Assembly (NCBI GenBank): GCA_946482365.1 | Contig: CAMLQY010000032.1 | Span: 1-20,857, forward strand | Origin: an uncultured Actinomycetes bacterium | GTDB lineage: Bacteria; Actinomycetota; Thermoleophilia; Solirubrobacterales; 70-9 | Direction: 5' to 3' | DNA: 20,857 nt | In this document: piece after piece, positions 13,125-20,857 of the stretch | How positions within the stretch are numbered: the stretch's first letter is position 1 | Layout of the letters: each line of letters starts with the position of its first letter | The notes under the pieces: model-generated | Told to the model about the DNA's origin: nothing | What the model saw: the letters and a program-made list of their open reading frames with translations, nothing else | Databases searched by the model: none | Program-made: the position numbers and the translations under genes

Positions 13125-14429
13125 ATGGCGCAGAATGGACAGGCAGGTGCGGTCGCTGACCCGATCGCGGGCTCGCCGGTGTACCCGAGCGGCAGCCGCG
13201 TCAACGAGCGCGGCCACCTCGAGATCGGCGGCTGCGACGTGGTCGACCTGGCGGCGGAGTTCGGCACCCCGGCCTACGTCTACGCCGAGGACGACATGCG
13301 GGGACGGGCCCGCAGCTACCGCGAGGCCTTCGAGCGCGGTGGGATGGCGTTCGAGGTCCTCTTCGCCAGCAAGTCCTTTCCCTGCACCGCCGCGTACCGG
13401 CTCTTCGCCGAGGAGGGCCTCTCGGTCGACGTCGCCTCTGGCGGCGAGCTGCATATGGCGCTGCGCGCTGGCTTCGACCCGCGCCGCATCCACATGCACG
13501 GCAACAACAAGACCGACGAGGAGATCCTCTTCGCGGCACGCTCGGGCGTCGGCCACCTGATCCTCGACTCCTTCGACGAGATCGAGCGCTGCGAGCGACT
13601 GCTGGAGGCGCCCCAGGACGTGCTGATCCGGGTCACACCCGGGATCAAGCCCTCGACCCACGACTACGTCCAGACCGGGCAGCTCGACTCGAAGTTCGGC
13701 TTCGGGATCGAGGACGGGCTCGCCGCGCGGGCGATCGAGCGGGTGCTGGTCTCCGACGTCCTGAAGCTCACCGGGCTGCACGCCCACATCGGCTCTCAGA
13801 TCTTCGAGCTGGAGCCCTACACCCTGGCGATCCGCGCGATCGGCGAGCTCGCCGGCGAGTGGTGCAAGGTGGTCAACGTCGGCGGCGGCCTCGGCATCGC
13901 CTACGCCGCGGAGGACGAGCCTCCCGCGATCGACGCCTACGTCGACGTCAAGGTCCGCGGCGTCGCCGAGGTCTTCGGCGAGGACGTGCGCATCCTGGTC
14001 GAGCCGGGCCGCTCGCTGGTGGGAAACGCGGGAATCACCGCCTACCGCGTCGGCACGGTCAAGGAGATCCCCGGCGTTCGCACCTACGTCGCCGTCGACG
14101 GCGGCATGTCGGACAACATGCGGCCGATGCTCTACGGGTCCCGCTACGAAGCGCTGATCGCCGACCGGGCCGCCGCCGTGCCCGGCAGCCTGGCGACGGT
14201 CGCCGGCATGCACTGCGAGTCCGGCGACGTCCTCGTCCGCGACGCGATGCTTGCGGGGCCAGCGGTCGGCGACGTCCTCGTGACCCCCGCGACCGGTGCC
14301 TACGGGCACGCGATGGCCAGCAACTACAACGGCGTCACCCGCCCGCCCGTCGTCTTCTGCCGCGACGGCGACGCCCGCCTCGTCGTGCGGCGCGAGACCT
14401 ACGAGGACCTGACGGCGCGGGATGCCTGA
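13125..14429 (+). CDS. lysA: Diaminopimelate decarboxylase
   Basis: 434 residues. It converts meso-diaminopimelate to L-lysine with PLP, the last step of lysine synthesis. Fold-type III decarboxylase motifs are all present: EVLFASKSFPC with the PLP lysine K83, LSVDVASGGELHMAL, HMHGNNKTDEEI, LHAHIGSQI, VNVGGGLGI, VEPGRSLVGNAG, the catalytic-Cys region MHCESGDVLVRD, and GAYGHAMASNYNG near the C-terminus. ATG 13125 gives the normal start (GSRVNERGHLEIGGCDVVDL follows); a longer start at 13074 would lie in the repeat. Its 3' end overlaps hom by 8 nt. First gene of a lysA-hom-thrC-thrB operon, an order common in actinobacteria. Confidence 0.95.
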   Translation: MAQNGQAGAVADPIAGSPVYPSGSRVNERGHLEIGGCDVVDLAAEFGTPAYVYAEDDMRGRARSYREAFERGGMAFEVLFASKSFPCTAAYRLFAEEGLSVDVASGGELHMALRAGFDPRRIHMHGNNKTDEEILFAARSGVGHLILDSFDEIERCERLLEAPQDVLIRVTPGIKPSTHDYVQTGQLDSKFGFGIEDGLAARAIERVLVSDVLKLTGLHAHIGSQIFELEPYTLAIRAIGELAGEWCKVVNVGGGLGIAYAAEDEPPAIDAYVDVKVRGVAEVFGEDVRILVEPGRSLVGNAGITAYRVGTVKEIPGVRTYVAVDGGMSDNMRPMLYGSRYEALIADRAAAVPGSLATVAGMHCESGDVLVRDAMLAGPAVGDVLVTPATGAYGHAMASNYNGVTRPPVVFCRDGDARLVVRRETYEDLTARDA

Positions 14430-15657
14430 GGACCCCTCCAAAGTCGTTCGCATCGGGCTGCTCGGACGCGGCACGGTCGGCGGTGCCTTCGCCGACCTGC
14501 TCACCGCCCGGGCCGTCGCCGTCGAGGCCGCGACCGGGCGCCGGCCCGAGATCTCCGGCGTCCTCACCCGCGAGAGCGGCGACTTCGACGCGATCCTCGA
14601 GCGCTCCGACGTGATCGTCGAGCTGATGGGCGGGACGGACCCGGCACGGGATCACGTGCTCGACGCGCTGCGTGCCAGGCGGCCGGTGGTCACCGCCAAC
14701 AAGCAGCTCCTGGCCAAGCACGGCGACGAGCTCTTCGACGTCGCTCGCGAGGCCGGCGTGCAGCTGCGCTTCGAGGCTGCCGTGGCGGGCGTCATCCCGA
14801 TCGTCCGCGCGATCCAGGAGAGCTTCGGCGTCACCGAGATCGCCAAGGTCTTCGGCATCGTCAACGGCACCACCAACTTCATCCTCACCGAGATGGCCGC
14901 CACCGGCGCTCCCTTCGAGGAGGTGCTGGCCCGCGCCCAGGAGCTGGGGTACGCCGAGGCCGACCCGACCGAGGACGTCAACGGCGCAGACGCCGCGGCG
15001 AAGATGGCGATCCTCGCCCGGCTCGCCTTTCACACGCCGGTGACGTTAGAGGGGGTCTCCTTCGAGGGGATCGAGCGGGTCGAGCCCGACGACATCGCCT
15101 ACGCCAAGGAGCTCGGCCTCTCGCTGAAGCTGCTCGGCGTCGCCGAGCGCCGCGAGGGCGGGATCAGCGTGCGCGTCTTCCCCTGCTTCCTCTACGGCGG
15201 CCACCCGCTGGCGCCGGTGAAGGGGCCGTTCAACGCGGTGATGGTCGAGGCGCCGGAGATCACCGAGGTGACGATGTCGGGACCGGGGGCAGGGGGAATG
15301 CAGACCGCCTCGGCCGTGCTCGGCGACCTCGTCTCGATTCTCAACGGCGACGCGCCGGTTCACGAGACCCGCGAGCAGCTTCCGATCGTCACCGACGTGG
15401 CCTCCTCCTTCTACCTGTACCTGGCGGTCGCCGACCGCCCCGGCGTGCTCGCCCAGATCGCCAAGGTGCTCGGCGACAAGGAGGTCTCGGTCAAGAGCGT
15501 CGTCCAGCGCGGTGTCGGCGACGATGCCCGCCTGGTGATGGTCCTCCACGAGTGCCTGGAGTCGCGCTTCGCCGAGGCGCTGGAGGCGATCGACGCTCTC
15601 GACGTCCTGCGGGATCCGCCACGGGCCATACGCGTGATCGAAGAGGAGTTCGTTTGA
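14422..15657 (+). CDS. hom: Homoserine dehydrogenase
   Basis: 411 residues. It reduces aspartate semialdehyde to homoserine, the branch point to threonine and methionine. N-terminal Rossmann motif [17 protein letters not shown], then [52 protein letters not shown] and [20 protein letters not shown], the standard substrate-site signature. From about residue 330 a C-terminal ACT domain is present ([20 protein letters not shown], then VKSVVQRG), which suggests threonine feedback inhibition as in other actinobacterial Hom enzymes. Start ATG 14422 overlaps the lysA end by 8 nt; its stop shares TTGA with thrC. Confidence 0.96.
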   Translation: MPEDPSKVVRIGLLGRGTVGGAFADLLTARAVAVEAATGRRPEISGVLTRESGDFDAILERSDVIVELMGGTDPARDHVLDALRARRPVVTANKQLLAKHGDELFDVAREAGVQLRFEAAVAGVIPIVRAIQESFGVTEIAKVFGIVNGTTNFILTEMAATGAPFEEVLARAQELGYAEADPTEDVNGADAAAKMAILARLAFHTPVTLEGVSFEGIERVEPDDIAYAKELGLSLKLLGVAERREGGISVRVFPCFLYGGHPLAPVKGPFNAVMVEAPEITEVTMSGPGAGGMQTASAVLGDLVSILNGDAPVHETREQLPIVTDVASSFYLYLAVADRPGVLAQIAKVLGDKEVSVKSVVQRGVGDDARLVMVLHECLESRFAEALEAIDALDVLRDPPRAIRVIEEEFV

Positions 15658-16691
15658 GTCCGGCTCCCCTGATCGAGAGATACAGGGACCGTCTTTCGCT
15701 GGAGCCCGGAGACCCGGTGGTGACCCTGAACGAGGGGTCGACGCCGCTGGTCGAGGCGCCGCGACTCTCCGAGCGGCTCGAGGTGCGGGTCTACCTGAAG
15801 TTCGAGGGGGCGAACCCGACCGGCAGCTTCAAGGACCGCGGGATGACGGTCGCCGTCTCGCGGGCGAAGGGCCGGGGTGCCGAGGCCGTGATCTGCGCCT
15901 CGACGGGGAACACCGCCGCCAGCGCCGCCGCCTACGCCGCGCGGGCGGGCCTGCGGGGCGCCGTGATCGTGCCCGAGGGCAAGATCGCGATCGGCAAGCT
16001 CGCCCAGGCGCTGATGCACGGGGCGCGGGTAGTTGCCCTGCAGGGCAACTTCGACGACGCCCTGGGGATCGTCCGCGAGCTGGCCCAGAAGCACCCGATC
16101 GAGCTGGTCAACTCGGTTAACCCGCACCGGATCGAGGGTCAGAAGACGGCGGCCTTCGAGGTGGTCGAGGAGCTCGGCGAGGCGCCGGGGGCCCTGGCGA
16201 TCCCGGTCGGCAACGCCGGCAACGTCACCGCCTACTGGCGCGGCTTCCAGGAGGTCGGCGCCGCCCCGATCCTCTACGGCTTTCAGGCGGAGGGGGCGGC
16301 ACCGCTCGTCCACGGCGAGCCGGTCGCCAGCCCCGAGACGGTCGCCTCGGCGATCCGGATCGGCAACCCGGCGCGCTGGGAGGAGGCAATGGCCGCCTTC
16401 ACCGCCTCGCGCGGTCGCGTCGCCGCGGTCTCCGACGAGCAGATCCTCGACGCCTACCGCTGGCTCGCCGCCGGCGAGGGAGTCTTCTGCGAGCCCGCCT
16501 CGGCCGCCTCGGTCGCAGGCCTGTTGGCCCACGGCCTGCCCACGGCCGAGGGCGCCGCGCCGCCCGAGTCGGTCGTCTGCGTCCTCACTGGCCACGGCCT
16601 CAAGGACCCCGACACAGCGCTCTCCAAAGCGCCGCCGGTGATCAACTGCGAGAACGACCTCGGCGCCGTCGAGCGGGCGGTCTTCGATTGA
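15654..16691 (+). CDS. thrC: Threonine synthase
   Basis: 345 residues. It converts O-phosphohomoserine to threonine using PLP. The start TTG 15654 overlaps the hom stop (TTGA), preceded by GAAGAGGAG. The PLP lysine is K60 in [11 protein letters not shown], followed by [80 protein letters not shown] and [10 protein letters not shown], all family signatures. The short length puts it in the class without the long N-terminal regulatory domain. A longer in-frame start inside hom gives unrelated residues and is rejected. Confidence 0.95.
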   Translation: MSPAPLIERYRDRLSLEPGDPVVTLNEGSTPLVEAPRLSERLEVRVYLKFEGANPTGSFKDRGMTVAVSRAKGRGAEAVICASTGNTAASAAAYAARAGLRGAVIVPEGKIAIGKLAQALMHGARVVALQGNFDDALGIVRELAQKHPIELVNSVNPHRIEGQKTAAFEVVEELGEAPGALAIPVGNAGNVTAYWRGFQEVGAAPILYGFQAEGAAPLVHGEPVASPETVASAIRIGNPARWEEAMAAFTASRGRVAAVSDEQILDAYRWLAAGEGVFCEPASAASVAGLLAHGLPTAEGAAPPESVVCVLTGHGLKDPDTALSKAPPVINCENDLGAVERAVFD

Positions 16692-17569
16692 CAGCGCGCC
16701 ACCGCCTGATCCGGGTCCCCGCCTCCTCGGCCAATCTCGGGCCCGGCTACGACGTGCTCGCCGCCGCCGTCTCGCTGTTCCTCGAGCTGGAGGTCGAGGA
16801 GACGGGGGAGTTCTCGTTCGACCCGGGCGGCCTCGACGTCTCCACCGGGCGCGACAACCTGATCGTGTGCGCCTTCGAGACGCTGCACCCGGCTGACGGC
16901 ATCGCGTTTCGCCTGCGCAGCGAGATCCCCCTGGCGCGCGGCCTTGGCTCCAGCGCTGCGGCGATCGTCGCCGGCCTGCACGCCGCCGACCACCTCTTCG
17001 AGCTGGCGTTGTCCAAGGAGGAGATGCTGGCGCGGGCGACAGAGCTGGAGGGGCACCCGGACAACGTCGCCGCCGCGATCTACGGCGGCTTCATAATCTG
17101 CGGGGCGGGGGAGGGAGCCGCCCCCAGTGCCGCTCGCTTCGACCCGCCCGGCGGCCTCGAGGGGATCGCGGTGATCCCTGCAGAGGAGGTCTCGACCGAG
17201 CGCGCCCGTGCGGCGATCCCGGCCGAGGTCCCGCTCGCCGACGCTGTCGCCAACGTCTCCGCTGCCTCGCGCCTCGTCCTCGGCCTGCAGACCGCCGACC
17301 TCGATCTGGTCGCGGTCGGCCTCGCCGACCGCATCCACCAGGACCGGCGCCGCGAGCTCTACCCGCGCTCGATGGACCTGGTCGACGCGGCGACGGACCT
17401 CGGTGCCCTCGGGGCGACGATCTCCGGCGCCGGCCCCACCGTCCTCGCCTGGACCACCTGGCAGGACGCCGGCAAGGTCGCCGAAGCGCTCGAGGACCGC
17501 TGCGCCGGCTGGGCCGAGGTTCGCCGCCTCCCCTTCAGCCCCCACGGGGCTGACGTGCCTGAGTTGTAG
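16688..17569 (+). CDS. thrB: Homoserine kinase
   Basis: 293 residues of the GHMP kinase family; it phosphorylates homoserine with ATP to feed ThrC. The start TTG 16688 overlaps the thrC stop in a second TTGA junction. Motif 1 is [15 protein letters not shown]; the ATP-binding glycine loop is [16 protein letters not shown] (from about residue 81); [15 protein letters not shown] and the C-terminal [17 protein letters not shown] complete the family pattern. The last gene of the operon: the next reading frame has its own ribosome binding site after about 50 nt. Confidence 0.95.
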   Translation: MTARHRLIRVPASSANLGPGYDVLAAAVSLFLELEVEETGEFSFDPGGLDVSTGRDNLIVCAFETLHPADGIAFRLRSEIPLARGLGSSAAAIVAGLHAADHLFELALSKEEMLARATELEGHPDNVAAAIYGGFIICGAGEGAAPSAARFDPPGGLEGIAVIPAEEVSTERARAAIPAEVPLADAVANVSAASRLVLGLQTADLDLVAVGLADRIHQDRRRELYPRSMDLVDAATDLGALGATISGAGPTVLAWTTWQDAGKVAEALEDRCAGWAEVRRLPFSPHGADVPEL

Positions 17570-17620
17570 CCGGCTCGGGGTATGGTCGTCACGCCCGAAC
17601 GACCGACGGAGGGAGACGAG

Positions 17621-17994
17621 ATGGCCGGCAGCTACACGATCAAGCACCGCGACGAGTTCGAGACGATGGAGGGGTCGGGGGAGTCGACCTGGCGGCTGGC
17701 GCGCAAGGCGCTCGGCACCTCGGACTTCGGCTTCAATCTGGTCTAAATCGTCCCGGTGGCCAGATCCCCGAGCACACCGAGGAGGAGAGCGGGCAGGTTG
17801 AGCTCTTCATCGTGCTCGAGGGCGAGGCGGTGATGAGGCTCGAAGGCGAGGACCACCCGGCGCCCGCCGGCACCTTCGCCTCGATCGAGCCGCCGGCCAG
17901 CCGCACGATCCTCAACCGCTCCGACGTCCCCGTCACCGCGCTGCTGATCGGCGTCCACCCGGCCGGCGAGTACAGCGCCCCCAGCTGGGCTTGA
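17621..17994 (+). pseudogene. Cupin-domain protein gene broken by frameshift and stop
   Basis: ATG 17621 with a good ribosome binding site (GGAGGGAG, 17609-17616) encodes MAGSYTIKHRDEFETMEGSG through LGTSDFGFNLV and then meets TAA at 17744-17746. The protein continues in another frame from about 17752: PGGQIPEHTEEESGQVELF, IVLEGEAVMRLEGEDHPAPA, ending EYSAPSWA at TGA 17992. Together they form one small cupin of the usual size and order, about 124 residues. Either one base is missing near the TAA, or a sense codon became TAA and one G was lost in CCCGGT. The rest of the frame looks undamaged, so the lesion is recent or a sequencing error. Cupins of this type are often small metal-binding sensors or enzymes; the function is unknown. 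Confidence 0.8.
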
Positions 17995-18041
17995 GCGCGA
18001 TCTGAGCCGGCCCCCCTGGCTCGACCTGGGCCAAGTGTCGA

Positions 18042-18070
18042 TTGCCCCAGCAGTGTAGACACGCTAGTTT
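18042..18070 (+). promoter_or_regulatory. Promoter of the PucR-type regulator, probably leaderless
   Basis: TTGCCC (18042-18047), 17-bp spacer, TAGTTT (18065-18070), then 8 nt to ATG 18079. There is no Shine-Dalgarno sequence. This is the best -35/-10 pair in the window. Confidence 0.5.
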
Positions 18071-18078
18071 CTTTATCG

Positions 18079-19281
18079 ATGATGGCTGTGGGGGCGACCC
18101 AGCTCGCTCGAGCGCGAACAAGCTTGGGAGACCGCCTGCAAGTTCGGCGAGCCGAGATCGAGCAGGCGATCCTGACCCGGGTCTACGGCGTCTCCGATAC
18201 CTCGGGAATCAGCGATCCGGAGTACGCCGAGGGGCTCCGTGTTGCGGTTTCTGTCGCAGTCGGCCACGGCTTCACGGCGATTCAGCACGGCGATGAGCGG
18301 ATTCCGCCCGTGCCGACGGCGCTCCTCCTGCAGGCACGGAAGGCGGCGCGGCTCGGCGTCAGCCTCGATACCGTCCTGCGACGCTATTTCGCAGGCTATG
18401 CGCTGCTGGGCGACTTCCTCATCGAGGAGGCCGCGAAGGGCGGGTTACTGGAGGAGGACGCGCTGAAGGGAGTGCTCCGCGCTCTGGCGTCCCTCTTCGA
18501 CCGGCTGCTCGTCAGCGTCAGCGAGGAGTACGCCCGCGAGGCCGATGCCCAGCTGACCACCACCTCCGCCGCGCGTCGGGCCGAGCGGGTGCAACGCCTT
18601 CTCGACGGCGAGTTGCTCGACACCTCCGCGCTCGGCTACGACTTCGACGGCCACCATGTCGGCGTCCTCGCTGCCGGCCCTGACGCTTTCGAGGTCGTGC
18701 AGGAGCTCAACGCCTCACTCGACTGCCGCTCGTTGATCGTCCCACGCAGCGAGACGACGGTCTGGGCGTGGTTGGGCGCGCGCCGCAGGCTCGATCCGAG
18801 CGAATTGGGGCGGGTCGTCGTGGGCAAGCGCCACTGCGTCTCGATCGCTTTTGGCGAGCCTGCCAGGGGCCTCGCCGGCTGGCGCCTCACCCACAGGCAG
18901 GCGCTGGCCGCCCTCTCGATCGTGGTACGCAGCACGGAGAAGTCGGTCCGCTACGCCGACGTAGCCCTCCTCGCCTCGCTGCTTCAGGACGACGTCCTGA
19001 AGACGTCGCTGCGCGAGCTCTACATCACCCCGCTGGCGGATGAGCGCGACGGCGGCGAGTCCCTGCGCGAGACCCTGAGCGCGTACTTCGCCGCCGAGCG
19101 CAACGTCTCCTCGGCGGCCGCGGTGCTGGGAGTGAGCCGTCGCACCGTCACCAACCGGCTGCACGCGATAGAAGCCAAGATCGACCGCCCTCTGAACACG
19201 TCGATGACGGACCTCGAACTCGCGCTGCGCCTCGAGGGGCTCGACGCCATCCCCGGTCCCCCGCTGGCGACCGCCGATTGA
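18079..19281 (+). CDS. PucR/CdaR-type helix-turn-helix transcriptional regulator
   Basis: 400 residues. The C-terminal 60 residues form the PucR-type HTH: ETLSAYFAAERNVSSAAAVL, then GVSRRTVTNRLHAIEAKID (helices from about residue 342). The N-terminal part (about 15-150) is helical, containing ARLGVSLDTVLRRYFAGYAL and LASLFDRLLVSVSEEYAREA, as in many actinobacterial PucR-like regulators; the middle is a GGDEF-like ligand or dimer region (HHVGVLAAGP through HCVSIAFGEP). It starts MMAV; ATG 18079 or 18082 are both possible. It stands alone after the broken cupin gene, with its own promoter. The target and ligand are not identifiable. Confidence 0.88.
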   Translation: MMAVGATQLARARTSLGDRLQVRRAEIEQAILTRVYGVSDTSGISDPEYAEGLRVAVSVAVGHGFTAIQHGDERIPPVPTALLLQARKAARLGVSLDTVLRRYFAGYALLGDFLIEEAAKGGLLEEDALKGVLRALASLFDRLLVSVSEEYAREADAQLTTTSAARRAERVQRLLDGELLDTSALGYDFDGHHVGVLAAGPDAFEVVQELNASLDCRSLIVPRSETTVWAWLGARRRLDPSELGRVVVGKRHCVSIAFGEPARGLAGWRLTHRQALAALSIVVRSTEKSVRYADVALLASLLQDDVLKTSLRELYITPLADERDGGESLRETLSAYFAAERNVSSAAAVLGVSRRTVTNRLHAIEAKIDRPLNTSMTDLELALRLEGLDAIPGPPLATAD

Positions 19282-19503
19282 GCGACGTGCCCGTCATGGG
19301 CGCTTCATCCTCAATCAAGCAGTTTGAGCAGCACGCATATACGTCCCACATTGGATGATCTGCGTGCCCGTTTCTTCTCAAATTGGTCAACTGCGCGTCG
19401 CCTGCGTCGACGAGACTTGCGCAGCGAGCGCCCGCTGAGCGATGGCGCTTCGCTAGGGAGAAGCTAACGGTCGTCTCCGATGCGGCCAACGGGGAGGAAT
19501 TCA

Positions 19504-20857
19504 GTGACGAAGGTATTCGTGGCAGCGCTTATGGGGATGATGCTCGCTGTTACGAGTGTCGCAGTGGCTGACGAGCCGCTCGGGCCGAGCCCTCTCGAAG
19601 TAAGCGAATACCAGAAAGACTTCGATGTGTCCGCGCGCCAGGCTGAGGACATTCTGAGAGTGCAGGCTGCAGGTATCGAAGCTGACATCGTGGGGCGGCT
19701 CGAAGACCGTCTGAATGCCCGCTATGCCGGGATCTGGTTCGACAACGAGAACGGCGAATACGTCGTGCCGTTGCTTTCGGGTACCGATCGCGCGGCTGTA
19801 GCCCAAGAGCTCACCCAGGCCGATCTCGACCCAGGGCAGTTCCGCACGTCCCCAGCCGAGTCGAGTTGGGAGGAATTGGATGCTGCGCAGCACGAAGCCG
19901 ACAAGGAGCTTCTCCAGTCGATAAAGGCAGGCTTCGTCGAGACCTCTCTCGATCCACGAGCCAACGCGGTGGTGATCACTCAGACCTGGGGAGCCGAGGC
20001 GGATACGCGCCGCGATGTGGCGCGCCTGGTGGCAACCTTCCCTGTCGCGGTCGACGTCAGGATGAGCGATTCGGCCCGTTTCGACAGCAAACCCGAGGCA
20101 TGCGCCGATCCGTTTTGCGACGCGCCTCTGCGCGGTGGCGTGCAGATCTATTCTCCATCCAATCCCGGGGGAAGCGCATGCACAGCCGGCTTTCCTGCTG
20201 CCAGCAGCAACGGGACCAGGTACCTGTTGACCGCGGCGCATTGCGTCCAGCAGCTCTATGGCGGCGCCCCGCTCTACCTGGAATGGGCTAGCAAGGACAG
20301 CGCGCTCCAGCAGCACGCAATCGGCGTAGCCGAGCAATGGCAACAGCCTGCCGGCGACTGGGCGAAAATCAGAGTCACCGGCTCCCCGTGGGCTGAAGGC
20401 TCCTCCTGGTCTTCCCAGATTGCCTACTGGGGGTCGCCGATCATAGATGCAAATGGTTCTTTTCTCGGGAAAGGTCCGCCGGTGGACCTGAACTACCCGA
20501 TTACGGGACAAGCAGCCAGTGTTAACGGCAACTACGCCTGCCACACCGGGATCACAACTGGGACATCCTGCGGCTACATAACCGGGGTGGACGTCACCCA
20601 TGCCACGGGAGCAGGCGTCGTCTACTCAAACCTCAACAAGCTGGCGAATGCCTGCAGCAGCCCCGGCGATAGCGGCGGTCCATACTTCATCGGGAACAAC
20701 GCGCTGGGGATGCATCATTTTTCTGACGGATCGGGCACGTGCGGAAAAACACTTTATTACTCTGACATCCTCCAAGCCACCGCAGCGCTTGGAGTGTCGA
20801 TCCCTCCTCCCCCCACCGTCCAAACCACCCCCGCTACCAACATCAAAGACGAAGAGG
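19504..20857 (+). CDS. Secreted streptogrisin-like (S1) serine protease, 3' end outside window
   Basis: 451 residues visible with no stop before the edge. The start GTG 19504 follows GGGGAGG (19491-19497). A signal peptide (about 1-23) and a propeptide-like region (about 24-205, with ARYAGIWFDNENGEYVV) precede a chymotrypsin-fold domain. The triad is intact: H246 in YLLTAAHCV, D285 in PAGDWAKI, and S390 in SSPGDSGGPYF. Cysteine spacing (ACTAGF to AHC, CHTGITTGTSCGYITG, and CSSPGDSGG to GTC) matches the alpha-lytic/streptogrisin group of extracellular proteases. A Pro-rich linker (about 432-435) suggests an additional C-terminal domain. Codon use is visibly less GC-biased than the neighbours (ATA, TTT, AAA codons), hinting at a different origin. 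Probably a self-processing exoprotease. Confidence 0.88.
   Translation, partial: MTKVFVAALMGMMLAVTSVAVADEPLGPSPLEVSEYQKDFDVSARQAEDILRVQAAGIEADIVGRLEDRLNARYAGIWFDNENGEYVVPLLSGTDRAAVAQELTQADLDPGQFRTSPAESSWEELDAAQHEADKELLQSIKAGFVETSLDPRANAVVITQTWGAEADTRRDVARLVATFPVAVDVRMSDSARFDSKPEACADPFCDAPLRGGVQIYSPSNPGGSACTAGFPAASSNGTRYLLTAAHCVQQLYGGAPLYLEWASKDSALQQHAIGVAEQWQQPAGDWAKIRVTGSPWAEGSSWSSQIAYWGSPIIDANGSFLGKGPPVDLNYPITGQAASVNGNYACHTGITTGTSCGYITGVDVTHATGAGVVYSNLNKLANACSSPGDSGGPYFIGNNALGMHHFSDGSGTCGKTLYYSDILQATAALGVSIPPPPTVQTTPATNIKDEE

Noticed and set aside
17528..17560. AGCCCC-CAC-GGGGCT dyad as the operon terminator
   Set aside because: It lies inside the thrB coding end and is not followed by a T run.
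19282..19503. Promoter, terminator or RNA gene between the PucR gene and the protease
   Set aside because: Only a weak GCCC/GGGC dyad near 19289-19301 and no convincing -35/-10 pair. I see nothing supportable besides the ribosome binding site at 19491.

Overview
The window is very GC-rich double-stranded bacterial DNA with actinobacterial gene content. It carries a lysA-hom-thrC-thrB run, several acyl-CoA dehydrogenases, a luciferase-like flavin oxidoreductase, a PucR-type regulator, a cell-wall-binding-repeat protein and many short secreted or lipoprotein genes. One short secreted protein has a Met-Val-Val-Ala-Leu type N-terminal segment typical of families expanded in Thermoleophilia (Solirubrobacterales). 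I infer a member of that class, but nothing in the window proves it (no rRNA or tRNA gene was seen).

Layout. Positions 1-270 hold copy 1 of an intergenic repeat. A 3-hydroxyacyl-CoA dehydrogenase follows on the minus strand (272-1096). Divergent from it are two tandemly duplicated lipoprotein-like genes (1209-2186). A three-gene acyl-CoA unit comes next: ACAD, ACAD and LLM oxidoreductase (2268-5605). Copy 2 of the repeat (5615-5954) ends in an elaborate set of nested inverted repeats. From 5976 to 8509 the minus strand carries a small hypothetical gene, a perfect 25-bp-stem hairpin, a secreted beta-rich-type protein, a small protein and a membrane-anchored CWB2 protein. The plus strand then carries a third ACAD preceded by a TetR-like operator, a CDF zinc-type exporter, a coiled-coil M23 peptidase and a Gly/Ser-rich membrane-anchored protein. 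Copy 3 of the repeat sits just before lysA.

Positions 13125-17569 are a tightly overlapping aspartate-family amino-acid operon (lysine end step plus the homoserine-to-threonine branch). After it come a broken cupin gene (17621-17994), a PucR-type regulator (18079-19281), and a secreted streptogrisin-like serine protease that runs off the right edge.

The most interesting signals are non-coding. Three diverged copies of a roughly 230-350 nt intergenic element share a 22-33 bp hairpin whose arm sequences differ between copies while pairing is kept by compensatory changes. In copy 2 a second long stem encloses two further perfect hairpins. Several genes (at 2268, 6179, 8509, 9906, 10898, 18079 and perhaps 13125) have a TANNNT-like box 6-9 nt before the start codon and no Shine-Dalgarno sequence, which suggests widespread leaderless transcription. 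The fatty-acid genes probably work together in beta-oxidation of an unidentified acyl chain.
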